A DNA stretch of 23,083 nt from Candidatus Alistipes excrementipullorum (GCA_019113665.1 DXGW01000038.1:1-23083), one strand, 5' to 3'; shown: positions 7,549 to 16,164, counted from the first letter of the stretch. Numbers and translations: made by a program. Notes: generated from the sequence alone by a model not told the origin.

Positions 7549-8568
7549 TTATTTCGTCTTCTCGTAGATGAAAACGGCGTCGACGTCAAGGCTCGTGGGA
7601 TACGTGCCGTTGCCGGACTGCGTCACGGCGAATACGGTGTACTCACCGGTGCCGCCGTTGGCAGCCAGGTTGTTGTCGATCTTCTCCTTCGTGTAGTTGA
7701 GACCCTGGTTGAAGTACTCGCTCAGCGGAATCTCGACCTCGTACCATTCGCCGTCACGGGCAAAGCCGTAGGTCGACGTGGCGTCACCGACGTCAACTCC
7801 GGGCTCGAGCTGGGCGTCATACAGCTTGACATTGTACATGCCGTTGTTCTGGGCCTTGAAGCACATGTGGAGATAGTAGTTCTCGTAGTTGCTGTTGAGG
7901 TTGATCAGCTCATAGAGCTTGTTTGCAACATCGGGATCGTTTGACAGGGAGTTCGAGTGGAAACCGAGACCGAACCAACCCGAACCGGCAACGATGCCCA
8001 CGCTCTGCCAGCTTACGAGTTCGCCGCGCCAGTTGGGACCGGTCGACGTGCCTTCGGTGAAGGCTCCCTGGTTCCACCAGTAGATCGGGCCGCGGAGATC
8101 GGCTACGACCTTGCCGGCGATGTCGTTCAACGACGTGTCGTCAAGCAGGATTACGTAGTAGTTGTCACCCTGGAGCGATTCGGGTGTCTCGCCGGAGGTG
8201 GAACCGCCACCGCCGAGAGTCTGGTTGATGGTTGCCCATGCCGAATCCTTGTAGTTCTGGATGTCGCTCGGTACGGCCTTAACCTTTACGGTGTGCGAGC
8301 CGCTCGAAAGGCCCGTGAGAACGACCTGGGTGTTGGACGTGTTCTCCTCGCTGCCGTTGTCGACAACATAGGTGTATGAACCCGCGTTCTCAATGGCCTC
8401 CCACGTTACCGTAAAGCCGGTGTCGCTGACCGACGCCTCGTCGATGCTCAATACGGGAGTCGCAAGAGCCGTAGCACCGCTGTTCTGGCTGTTGTCGTCG
8501 TTTTTGTCGCTGCAGGAAGTTATCGCCAATGCTGCAAAGGCGAATAACAACATACTTAACTTTTTCAT
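7549..8568 (-). CDS. surface glycan-binding lipoprotein (SGBP/SusE-position) with FN3 domain
   Basis: The 339-residue lipoprotein has Cys19 (ITSC). An FN3-like domain occupies about 36-118, a glycine/serine linker about 118-132, and a C-terminal beta-rich domain of unknown family about 134-339 contains WWNQGAF, WRGELVSWQSVG, many exposed aromatics and a final VDAVFIYEK strand. No catalytic motif is visible. Its place directly after SusD, where SusE/SGBP-B proteins lie, and its domain style suggest binding of beta-glucan at the surface. It lies 57 bp after susD and 69 bp before GH16. The ligand is inferred from the neighbours. Confidence 0.75.
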   Translation of the reverse strand: MKKLSMLLFAFAALAITSCSDKNDDNSQNSGATALATPVLSIDEASVSDTGFTVTWEAIENAGSYTYVVDNGSEENTSNTQVVLTGLSSGSHTVKVKAVPSDIQNYKDSAWATINQTLGGGGSTSGETPESLQGDNYYVILLDDTSLNDIAGKVVADLRGPIYWWNQGAFTEGTSTGPNWRGELVSWQSVGIVAGSGWFGLGFHSNSLSNDPDVANKLYELINLNSNYENYYLHMCFKAQNNGMYNVKLYDAQLEPGVDVGDATSTYGFARDGEWYEVEIPLSEYFNQGLNYTKEKIDNNLAANGGTGEYTVFAVTQSGNGTYPTSLDVDAVFIYEKTK

Positions 8569-8625
8569 AGATGTTTTGTTAGATTGGAGATGTTTTTTTG
8601 TATTTGTTGTTTTCCTTTCGGTTCA

Positions 8626-10239
8626 TCAGTATCCCGGGTTCTGCTCCAGACCGCCGAGACTTGTCTCCTCCCACGGAATCGGGAAAAGTTCGTGCTTGCC
8701 GTCGACGAAATCGAACATGTCGTTGCCTTCGTTGGTCTTCGTGGCGTAGCCTATGCCGTCCTCATCGACCAGGCCGCTGTATTCTATCTCGCCGCTGTAT
8801 TTTTTCTTGTAGGCGCGCATGGTATCGCCGACAATGCCCCAGCGGCAGAGGTCGAACCAGCGGTGGCCCTCCATTCCGAGCTCTACACGACGTTCATGGC
8901 GGAGATTCTCCCTCGTGGCCTCAACCTCGCCGAGGCCCACGCGGGCACGTACGCGGTTGATCGCCTCCTTGGCGCGGCCGAGGTCGGTGTTGCTCTCGAT
9001 GCAGGCTTCGGCATACATCAGCAGAACGTCTGCATAGCGGATCTCCTTGCGGTTCAGCGGACAGCGCATAGCGTTGTCGATAGTCTCGAAGCCGCCGGCC
9101 TTGTTCTCGCACAGATATTTGCGGCTGATGAAACGGTTGCCGTAGTGTATCTCCTGTTCGGGAGTGTCGACCTTGTCCTGCGTCACGATCGTGTACTCAC
9201 GGCGCGGGTCGCCTTCCTCGAATTCGTTGTAGAGGTCTATCGAAGGCTTGTTGAAGCCGTAGCCGGTGTTGCCGGCGCCGCAGATGTGCGATGAACGCGG
9301 ACGTGTCATTGTCGGGGTGAATGTCCCGCGAGAGGCTCCATGACCGCCGTTGGGCAGGTCACCGCCCCAGTCGGACGTTCCCTCCTTGTAATACTGTATC
9401 TCGAATACCGATTCGATACCATTGTCTCCCTCGACGTAGAAGTTGTCCATGTAGTTCGGACAAAGGTCATAGTATCCGCCTTCGTTGTCGTAGATGAGTT
9501 TCTCTCCCCACTGGCGGGCCGTGTCGTACTCCCCGAGGTAGAGGTTCACCTTCATGAGCATGGCCATTGCGGCTCCTTTAGTTGCGCGGCCGAGGTCTTC
9601 GTCGTCATAGTCCTCCTTGATCCACAGGTCGGCTTCGGCATCTGCCAGGTCGGAAAGTATCAGTTCGTAGATGCTCTCGGCCGTGGCACGGGGCTGTTTC
9701 CAGTCATTCGACGAATATATGGGCTTCTCAATGCGGGGAACGCCGCCGAATACGCGCACAAGACGGAAATAGTAGTATGCCCTCAGGAATTTGGCCTCGC
9801 CGATCAGACGGTTCTTCATCGACTCGGTGAAATTCTCGTCCGTGCCTGTCTCCATGGCTCCGACCTGTTCGATGGCGAGGTTCGCACGGGCTATGCCCTG
9901 CCACTGTGACCGGTAGTAGTCCAGCAGAGTCTGGTTGTTCGACGTCGTCTTGAAGTTGCACATGTCGTAGAGCGTGGCCTCGTCGGTGAGGTTCTCTCCT
10001 CCCTTTATCGCATCGTCCGAGCATATGTCGCCGATGAACCATTCAGGGAAGAAGTCGTTGCTGTACTCCCACTGCAGGGGAACGTATGCGGCGTTAACCG
10101 TCTGTTCGGCCGCTTCGGTGCTCGTGAAGAAATCCTTGATGTCGGTTTTTGCGGGGGCCTGTTCCGTGAGCCAGTCCTGACACGACGCCATACCCATGGA
10201 GGCCGCAAGCAATATTGCTGTATATATTGTCCTTTTCAT
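8626..10239 (-). CDS. SusD/RagB-family nutrient-binding outer-membrane lipoprotein
   Basis: The 537-residue SusD-like protein forms the lid of the SusCD oligosaccharide importer. The lipobox is MASC with Cys20, followed by the usual QDWLTEQAP. Family hallmarks are TEAAEQTVNAAY near the start, FLRAYYYFRLVRVFGGVPR at about 175-195, and a C-terminal SusD domain with IRYADVLLMYAEA, AINRVRARVGL, LRHERRVELGMEGHRWFDLCRWG and a closing FPIPWEE with LEQNPGY. Length is normal. It starts 15 bp after the SusC stop. Substrate is inferred to be beta-glucan oligosaccharide from the linked GH16 and GH128. Confidence 0.96.
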   Translation of the reverse strand: MKRTIYTAILLAASMGMASCQDWLTEQAPAKTDIKDFFTSTEAAEQTVNAAYVPLQWEYSNDFFPEWFIGDICSDDAIKGGENLTDEATLYDMCNFKTTSNNQTLLDYYRSQWQGIARANLAIEQVGAMETGTDENFTESMKNRLIGEAKFLRAYYYFRLVRVFGGVPRIEKPIYSSNDWKQPRATAESIYELILSDLADAEADLWIKEDYDDEDLGRATKGAAMAMLMKVNLYLGEYDTARQWGEKLIYDNEGGYYDLCPNYMDNFYVEGDNGIESVFEIQYYKEGTSDWGGDLPNGGHGASRGTFTPTMTRPRSSHICGAGNTGYGFNKPSIDLYNEFEEGDPRREYTIVTQDKVDTPEQEIHYGNRFISRKYLCENKAGGFETIDNAMRCPLNRKEIRYADVLLMYAEACIESNTDLGRAKEAINRVRARVGLGEVEATRENLRHERRVELGMEGHRWFDLCRWGIVGDTMRAYKKKYSGEIEYSGLVDEDGIGYATKTNEGNDMFDFVDGKHELFPIPWEETSLGGLEQNPGY

Positions 10240-10254
10240 CTTCGTGTTCGTTTG

Positions 10255-13200
10255 TTAGAAGTTGATGTTTGTGCCGAAAAGTATGGTGCGTGCCTGCGGG
10301 TAGTTGCCCCAGTCGACACCTGTACCGACTTCGGGGTCGTAACCCGTATATCCGGTGATGGTGAAGAGGTTGCTTGCCGAGATGTAGAAGCGTACACGGC
10401 TCATGTGCGCCTTTTCGGTGATGTGTTTGGGAAGCGTATAACCGAACTGAATGTTCTTCATGCGGAAATATGCTCCGTCCTCGACCAGACGGCTCGAGAA
10501 GTTCTTGTTGCGGGTCGAACCCGAGGCCGACGGGTTGGGAATCGTGCCGTCGGGATTGTTCTTGGTCCAGACGTCGCGCATGGTTGTCGAAAGGGTTGCG
10601 GTCGTTCCGTCTCCCTCGGTCACGTTGCGCAGGGCGTTGTATATCTTGTTGCCGTAGACTCCCTGGAAGAACATCGACAGGTCGAATCCCTTGTAGTTGA
10701 ACGAGAGGTTGAGTCCGTAAGTCAGCCACGGGAACGGGTTGCCCAGATCGGTCTTGTCGTTGTCGTCGATGATACCGTCGCCGTTGAGGTCGGCATATCG
10801 TGCATCGCCGGCGTGCTCGGTGAGTGTCTCGCCCTTCTCGACGACGCCCCACTGGTGAGCCTCAACCTCCTCGTCGCTCCGGTATACGCCCTCGTATTTG
10901 TAGCCCCAGAACGAGAAGAGTGCATAACCCTCGTCGTAGAGCTGGTTGGTATAGGTGTCGAGGTAGCGCGAACCTCCGTTGAGGTGCGTAAGGCGGTTCT
11001 TGACGAATGATACGTTACCGCTGATGTCGTAGGAGAATTCACCTACGGTGTTGGCGTGTCCGAGCATCAGCTCGATACCCTGGTTGCGGACGGTTCCCAC
11101 ATTGGCCTTGGGGTAGTAGCGGTTGCCGACGTGTGCCGGTGTCGTAACGCTGAGCAGCATGTCCTTGGTGTCGCGAATGTATGCGTCGGCCGTACCGTAG
11201 AGCTTGTTGCCCCACAGTCCGAAGTCCACGCCGAGGTTCCACTGTTCGGTGAACTCCCATTTGCCGCCGTTGTTGACGTATGTGAGGACCGTGGCTCCGA
11301 TGGCCGGAGTCTCGCTGGAACCGAATACGTAACCGACGTTGTAGGGGTTGTTCGTATCCATCACCTGCGAGAAGCTGCTCTCGTCGATCTTGTCGTTACC
11401 GATCTGACCCCAGCCCAGACGGAGCTTGAGGTTGTCCAGAACGGCATTGTCACGCAGGAAGCTCTCCTCGGAAATACGCCATGCCAATGCGGCCGAGGGG
11501 AAGTAGCCCCACGTGTTCTCGGGGAACTTCGACGAACCGTCGGCGCGGAAGTTGACCGTAAGCAGGTAGCGGTCGTCGTAGCTGTAGAACAGACGTCCGA
11601 GGAACGAGAGGCGGCGTGTGCGTCCTACGCCGTCGCTTGCATAGTTCTTGTCGGTCGTGGTCTGCGACAGGTACCAGTTGTTCGATGACGGGTTGATGAT
11701 CGACGAGCCGGATCCTCCGATCGTATAGTAGTCATACTCTTCGGTCGTCTGGCCAACCATCACCGAGAAGTTGTGCTTGCCTATGCGGCGTGCATACGTC
11801 AGGGTGTTCTCGTAGAATACGTCGTTGTAGCGCCCCATTTCGCTCGAAAGGAAGTTCTTGTCGCGCTTGTCGTAGTCGGAGATATAGTATTCGTCGTAGA
11901 AATTGCGGTTGGTTGTGGTCAGAAGATTGGCGCTGACCTGCGAACGGAACGTGAGGCCTTCGATGGGCTCCAGTTCGAGATAGATGTTGCCTATCCAGCG
12001 GTTCTCGCGGTTGCGCGGGTGCGAATAGATGGCCATGCCTATCGGGTTGTAGAGGTTGCGGTAGTTCGACGATGCTGCCGGGCGTCCGCCAAGGTCTTCA
12101 CCGTTGCTGTTGACCGAGCCTTCGGGATAGTATACCGGATCCCACGGCGCCATGCGTATTGCCGACGACAGAACTCCGGAATACTCCGAATTGTTGGTCG
12201 TGCCGCGCTGTTTCGACGCGATGTAGTTGATGTTGGTGCCGATCTTAAGCCATTTTGTTATCTGGTACGAGCCGACGGCACGCAGCGTAACGCGGTTGTA
12301 GAACGATGCCATGATCGTACCCTCCTGTCCGAAGTAACCTGCGCTGACCGAATACTGTGCCTTCTCGGTTCCTCCGTCCACCGATACGTGGTAATTCTGT
12401 ATGATGGCGTTCTTGACGAAAACCTCGTCCTGCCAGTCGGTGTTGATGGTGGAGTAGTCGAGGTTGCTGGGATAGAACGATGCATTTCCAAGCTTGTATG
12501 TCTTGAGCCACGTATTGAATCCCTGCTGCTCGAATATGTTTATCTCGGACTGGGTGTTGCCTATATAGACCTGCGTGCGTGCAAGCTCCTCGGGACCCAT
12601 CAGGTCGAGCGTGCGCCAGCGGTTCTGTATGCCGACATATGCGTCGAACGAAACGTTGACCTTCTCCTTGCCACCGCTCTTGGTGGTGATGATGATTACG
12701 CCGTTGGCACCTCGCGAACCGTAGATGGCTGTCGAGGAGGCGTCCTTGAGGACCTCCATGCTCTCGATGTCGTTGGCGTTGACGAACGATATGTTGTCGG
12801 TGATGACTCCGTCGACCACATAGATAGGCGAACTGTCACCTATGGTTCCGATACCGCGCACGCGTACTTCGGCCGCCTGTCCGGGCTGTCCCGAACTCGA
12901 GTTGATGGTAACACCGGCCACGCGGCCCTGCAATGCCTGGTCAATGGTTGCAACCGGCGCTTTCTGCAGCATCTCGGAACTTACGGACGATACGGCGCCC
13001 GTAACGTCGCTGCGCCTCATCGTACCGTAACCGACGGCTACCACGGCGTCGAGCATCTGCGCATCTTCGGCGAGTTGTACGTCGATGCGGCTGCTCGAGG
13101 AGGTTACCTTCATCTCTTTGGTTACGTAACCCACGAATGAAAATACGAGTGTCGAGTTTACCGGAACGTTGATCGAGTAGTTGCCTTCGCCGTCAGATGT

Positions 13201-13359
13201 GACGCCGTTGGTGTCATTCTCCTTTTCCGATACAGTTACGTACGGCAGCGGCTCTTTGGTGCCTGCAACCGTGACGGTTCCTTTGATTGTGACTTCCTGG
13301 GCCGATACTGCGAGGCATGTACCCAGTACTCCGCAAATCAATAGCAGAAGTTTTTTCAT
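10255..13359 (-). CDS. SusC/RagA-family TonB-dependent outer-membrane transporter
   Basis: The 1034-residue protein has a signal peptide (about 1-20, LAVSAQ) and a carboxypeptidase-regulatory-like domain (about 22-98, including VTIKGTVTVAG and LVFSFVGYVTKEM). A TonB-box-like VVAVGYG lies at about 106-112. The plug domain (about 113-230) carries VRGIGTIGDSSPIYVVDGV and SMEVLKDASSTAIYGSRGANG, followed by a large 22-stranded barrel that ends in an aromatic strand ILFGTNINF. This is the standard SusC layout. With SusD it forms the TonB-energised importer for glucan oligosaccharides. It is the first gene of the five-gene operon; the next gene follows after 15 bp. Confidence 0.97.
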   Translation of the reverse strand: MKKLLLLICGVLGTCLAVSAQEVTIKGTVTVAGTKEPLPYVTVSEKENDTNGVTSDGEGNYSINVPVNSTLVFSFVGYVTKEMKVTSSSSRIDVQLAEDAQMLDAVVAVGYGTMRRSDVTGAVSSVSSEMLQKAPVATIDQALQGRVAGVTINSSSGQPGQAAEVRVRGIGTIGDSSPIYVVDGVITDNISFVNANDIESMEVLKDASSTAIYGSRGANGVIIITTKSGGKEKVNVSFDAYVGIQNRWRTLDLMGPEELARTQVYIGNTQSEINIFEQQGFNTWLKTYKLGNASFYPSNLDYSTINTDWQDEVFVKNAIIQNYHVSVDGGTEKAQYSVSAGYFGQEGTIMASFYNRVTLRAVGSYQITKWLKIGTNINYIASKQRGTTNNSEYSGVLSSAIRMAPWDPVYYPEGSVNSNGEDLGGRPAASSNYRNLYNPIGMAIYSHPRNRENRWIGNIYLELEPIEGLTFRSQVSANLLTTTNRNFYDEYYISDYDKRDKNFLSSEMGRYNDVFYENTLTYARRIGKHNFSVMVGQTTEEYDYYTIGGSGSSIINPSSNNWYLSQTTTDKNYASDGVGRTRRLSFLGRLFYSYDDRYLLTVNFRADGSSKFPENTWGYFPSAALAWRISEESFLRDNAVLDNLKLRLGWGQIGNDKIDESSFSQVMDTNNPYNVGYVFGSSETPAIGATVLTYVNNGGKWEFTEQWNLGVDFGLWGNKLYGTADAYIRDTKDMLLSVTTPAHVGNRYYPKANVGTVRNQGIELMLGHANTVGEFSYDISGNVSFVKNRLTHLNGGSRYLDTYTNQLYDEGYALFSFWGYKYEGVYRSDEEVEAHQWGVVEKGETLTEHAGDARYADLNGDGIIDDNDKTDLGNPFPWLTYGLNLSFNYKGFDLSMFFQGVYGNKIYNALRNVTEGDGTTATLSTTMRDVWTKNNPDGTIPNPSASGSTRNKNFSSRLVEDGAYFRMKNIQFGYTLPKHITEKAHMSRVRFYISASNLFTITGYTGYDPEVGTGVDWGNYPQARTILFGTNINF

Positions 13360-13404
13360 AAAGGTTTTCTATGTTAGTGTCCTGTTAAAATCCTGTTACG
13401 ATAT

Positions 13405-13426
13405 GGTCGCACGACCTTGTGCGCAC
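13405..13426. repeat. overlapping palindromes in the SusC leader
   Basis: GGTCGCACGACC (13405-13416) and GTGCGCAC (13419-13426) are adjacent self-complementary elements about 45-80 bp before the SusC start. CGCAC in the first can also pair with GTGCG in the second, so two exclusive RNA folds are possible in a SusC transcript leader. Function unknown. Confidence 0.4.
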
Positions 13427-13500
13427 CCTCTCGTTTTGGCTATTGCAAAATTTGTAAAATCGAAATTTGTTGACAACACGGACAATTTACAATGTGGACG

Positions 13501-13521
13501 GCGTTTTTGGGGGCGTTTTTG
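13501..13521. repeat. short direct repeat
   Basis: GCGTTTTTG occurs at 13501-13509 and again at 13513-13521, separated by three G residues, in the divergent regulatory region just next to a GTGGAC copy. Confidence 0.4.
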
Positions 13522-13666
13522 TAACTGTTTGATTCGCAGATGAAACCGGCGGTGTCGAATGAATTGTAAAAGTGGATATGTTATAAGTGATTTTTTGCCA
13601 AACAGGCTTGTTATTTTGAAAAATATTTAAAAAAGTGTATTTGTAGAGTCCACTTTTTGATCTTGC

Positions 13667-13681
13667 GTTATATGATATAAC
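13667..13681. repeat. AT-rich inverted repeat, possible operator
   Basis: GTTATA and TATAAC face each other around a 3-bp TGA spacer. The perfect dyad lies between two minus-oriented GTCCAC copies. Its size fits a dimer binding site, but no binding protein can be named. Confidence 0.35.
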
Positions 13682-13744
13682 TGTTTTTATATCAGTATAT
13701 TGATTTTGCAAAAATCTGTTTGGTGTCCACTTTATGCCTTGTTC

Positions 13745-13769
13745 GGGTTTGCTGTTTGTGCGCAAACCC
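13745..13769. repeat. hairpin-forming inverted repeat
   Basis: GGGTTTGC (13745-13752) and GCAAACCC (13762-13769) form an 8-bp stem with a 9-nt loop, followed on the plus strand by CTAATTTTAAG. It could be a weak terminator or a regulatory dyad upstream of the cassette genes. Confidence 0.35.
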
Positions 13770-13923
13770 CTAATTTTAAGAACGGAAATGGTTAATTTCG
13801 TGGCGAATAAGCGTGTGCTCGGCCCGATTTTTGATCATTTGCCGAAGGTTCCCGGAGTCAATTACGGTTACCTTGCATCGGATCGACCAAACCAACTGAC
13901 TTAAAAATATAATCTAACTGACC

Positions 13924-14082
13924 ATGAACATCAAGAAACTGTACATGGCTCCCGACTTCAATGTCGAGCCACTCTTTATGGAATTCGGGTTTGCTCTCTC
14001 TTCTCCCGGACAATGGAATGATGCCGGCAACGGCAGCGGCGACTTCAATGTCGATTCCGATTATGACAACGAGTTCGAATAA
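13924..14082 (+). CDS. small acidic cassette protein A (52 aa), unknown function
   Basis: An ATG-to-TAA frame encodes 52 residues, beginning MNIKKLYMAPDFNVEPLF and ending in an acidic tail rich in Asp, Asn and Gly. It has no signal peptide and no membrane segment. It is the paralogue of the 49-aa protein at 16165-16314. Shared positions are KKLY at the start, a proline three residues later, GFALS in the middle, then WND, a Gly/Asn stretch and a DN-F near the end. Each lies about 20 bp before a fimbrillin/BACON lipoprotein gene, which strongly argues that this short frame is real and co-translated. Small proteins starting KKxYxxP are, as I recall, common beside fimbrillin-like genes in Bacteroidales, without known function. 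Confidence 0.75.
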   Translation: MNIKKLYMAPDFNVEPLFMEFGFALSSPGQWNDAGNGSGDFNVDSDYDNEFE

Positions 14083-14103
14083 CCCCTTAAAAAGAGCAAT
14101 CCT

Positions 14104-16071
14104 ATGAATCTTATTAATAAAACATTGGTATTGGCCTCCGTGGCCATGTTTGCGGTTGCATGTTCGCAGCCCGAAGTCGGAGAATCCGTATCGACGGGCG
14201 ACATGCGCAATATTACATTGTCTTCTTTCGGCTCCATTGACGAGTCCCGGGCTTCGTGGGTCGACGGCGATGGTATCGCCTGGGAGCAGAGCGATGCTGA
14301 CAAACTCGGTTTCGTTTCGAATATCGGAGATGTTTCGCGCTCGAGAGCCCTCACTATAAACGAGGACGACGGAACCGCCCAGTTCGGTATTGCCGTCGGA
14401 GCTTCGGCCGACAGGATCTTTGCCTATTATCCTTACCGTGAAGGTGCTTTGGCCTATCTGCCCGATGAAGGATCATTCACGATCTCTTACGATATCGAGG
14501 CTGCGCAGTTGCAGGCTGCGGCCGGAGAGTTCTCGATGGCCGATGTTCCCATGGCTTCGGCCGATATAGTGACCGTGCCCGAAGGATACTCCGAGGTGAA
14601 CAACCCGATGGTGCTTGTCGGCTCGCTCGTGCGTTTCCTCATCTATTCCGACGAGGTTGCCTATCAGTCGGAGGCTGTGAAATCGGTAGAGCTGCGCCTG
14701 CCTGAGGGTAATATTCTGAACGGAACATGCCTCTTGTCGGGCGGTTGGGATACGCCCGTCACGGTCGAAACCCCGACAGAAGGCGGAAACGTCTCGCGTG
14801 TGACGCTCCAGACGGACTATCTGCTGACCGACATTGCCGACAACAGCGCCGCCAAGGGCGTATATCTTTGCGTGGCTCCCGTCGAGGCGGAGAGTTGCAC
14901 ATATGTCGTCGTGACGGACAAGGCTACCTATACGTTTGCATCGGAGAAGACCAAGACTTTTGCCGACAACACGATTCACAACGTTGCGCTCAACCTCTCC
15001 AAGGCTACCGACCGTACAGAGAACAGCGGCGAGATAACGCATACGCTTACCTGGGACAAGGATCAGGCGATCAACGTCGGTGCCGCCAAGGGTCTCGGCT
15101 ATTACGGCCCGACGACTGTCAGCTACGACGGTGTTACGGTTTCGGATATGGAGAATGTTTCGTTTGCGGTCGTAGACCTCGAGGACAATCCCGTAACGTG
15201 GCTCAAGGCTTCGTGGGAGAATACCAACAACTACAACCTTCAGATCGATTATGAGCGCAATGCCGCAACCGAAGGCCGCAGCGGTCGCATATATGTTGAG
15301 TATATGGGCGTACGCTCGACGACATGCCTGCAGGTCAACCAGGATCCGGGCAACGGCGTGCCATTCATCGTTCCGACCCTGACCAAGGTTTACCAGACCG
15401 ATATTCTGGCTGCGGGTGAGACCGTCGCCGAGGCTGCGACCCTCTCGCTCGAGGTTGATGGCGAGGTTGTATCGGACATTGCTCCTTATGTTCAGTATGT
15501 GACGCTTTCGTGCGGCGCGGCCGAGGCTGCGATCGAGGGTTCGACCGTCAAGATCGTATTCCCCGAGAACACGCTGGCTTCGGAAAAGACATATACGCTG
15601 AAGGCTTCGACCGACGACGGCGAGTCGAGTGTCAAGTTCACGCAGGCTGCGGGTGAAGGTACCGGCGAGGTTCCGCAGTTCTCGTACAGTATCGAAAAAA
15701 TAACTCCTGCATACGGTACCGAAGAGTGGTTCGGAATGCTGACAGGCGGTGACAAGCCACGTTGGTTCCGTATCTACAATATCAAGGATGCAGCAGGCGA
15801 GGCTTTGGCAATACCTCTCGATGACGATACTCTCGAAATGCTCTTTGCGCAGGTATTCACTTTCGGAGAGATCGAGGCCGACGACATGAAGGCCGGAGCC
15901 GGTCAGACTGATGACCATTCGTTCGTAAGCTTCTCGGCATTCCAGCAGGGCGACAGTGTCTTTGTCGATGTCGTATTTGCGGCACGCGAGGGCGGCGAGC
16001 AGCGATATGTCAAGATAATCACTAACGACAGTGACGGTAATCCGCTCTATACGTGGGTGATCTGGCAATAA
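14104..16071 (+). CDS. fimbrillin-like lipoprotein with one BACON-type repeat
   Basis: The 655-residue lipoprotein has Cys20 (AVAC). Residues about 35-300 look like a fimbrillin (FimA/Mfa-like) N-terminal region, with FAYYPYREG, LVGSLVRFLIYS, KGVYLCVAPV and FADNTIHNVALNLSKAT. Residues about 309-416 are a BACON-type unit (LGYYG, VTWLKASWENTN, RSGRIYVEYMG, LQVNQDPG). Residues about 423-515 look like a second degenerate Ig-like unit ending VKFTQAAG. The last 135 residues are unassigned. It begins 21 bp after the small protein gene and is followed by a hairpin. It should be exported and lipid-anchored, possibly as a pilus subunit or an adhesin/binding protein; BACON is usually taken as carbohydrate- or mucin-binding. 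Homology to 16334-18742 is clear across the N-terminal half. Confidence 0.75.
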   Translation: MNLINKTLVLASVAMFAVACSQPEVGESVSTGDMRNITLSSFGSIDESRASWVDGDGIAWEQSDADKLGFVSNIGDVSRSRALTINEDDGTAQFGIAVGASADRIFAYYPYREGALAYLPDEGSFTISYDIEAAQLQAAAGEFSMADVPMASADIVTVPEGYSEVNNPMVLVGSLVRFLIYSDEVAYQSEAVKSVELRLPEGNILNGTCLLSGGWDTPVTVETPTEGGNVSRVTLQTDYLLTDIADNSAAKGVYLCVAPVEAESCTYVVVTDKATYTFASEKTKTFADNTIHNVALNLSKATDRTENSGEITHTLTWDKDQAINVGAAKGLGYYGPTTVSYDGVTVSDMENVSFAVVDLEDNPVTWLKASWENTNNYNLQIDYERNAATEGRSGRIYVEYMGVRSTTCLQVNQDPGNGVPFIVPTLTKVYQTDILAAGETVAEAATLSLEVDGEVVSDIAPYVQYVTLSCGAAEAAIEGSTVKIVFPENTLASEKTYTLKASTDDGESSVKFTQAAGEGTGEVPQFSYSIEKITPAYGTEEWFGMLTGGDKPRWFRIYNIKDAAGEALAIPLDDDTLEMLFAQVFTFGEIEADDMKAGAGQTDDHSFVSFSAFQQGDSVFVDVVFAAREGGEQRYVKIITNDSDGNPLYTWVIWQ

Positions 16072-16090
16072 AACGGATAATTTACGGCAA

Positions 16091-16119
16091 CCGCAGTTCC
16101 TGTATGGGCAGGACTGCGG
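16091..16119 (+). terminator. hairpin between the two cassettes
   Basis: CCGCAGT (16091-16097) and CCTG (16099-16102) pair with CAGG (16109-16112) and ACTGCGG (16113-16119), with one bulged T and a 6-nt loop. A T/G-rich run follows. It probably terminates or attenuates transcription before the second cassette. Confidence 0.55.
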
Positions 16120-16164
16120 CTGTCGTTTGGTTTCAGATGGACATGTACATATACAGTATAGATT

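Larger units (their letters stand above)
13494..13730. promoter_or_regulatory. AAAGTGGAC motif cluster between SusC and the first cassette
   Basis: Four copies of GTGGAC or a one-base variant occur here: GTGGAC at 13494-13499 (+), GTGGAT at 13572-13577 (+), and GTCCAC at 13648-13653 and 13725-13730 (minus orientation). Three of the four are preceded by an A-rich AAA on their own strand. The same word appears beside the regulator gene. The stretch 13440-13800 is AT-rich compared with the flanking genes and should hold the SusC promoter and that of the plus-strand cassette. I could not fix a confident TAnnTTTG box for either. Confidence 0.45.

Noticed and set aside
11773..13140. Plus-strand open frame of 455 codons opposite SusC
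   Set aside because: Mirror frame of a well-recognised SusC gene; no motif and no start context.
13487..13765. Minus-strand open frame of 92 codons in the SusC upstream region
   Set aside because: It covers the AT-rich regulatory region with its dyads and motif copies, lacks family features and has unlike codon use; more likely chance.
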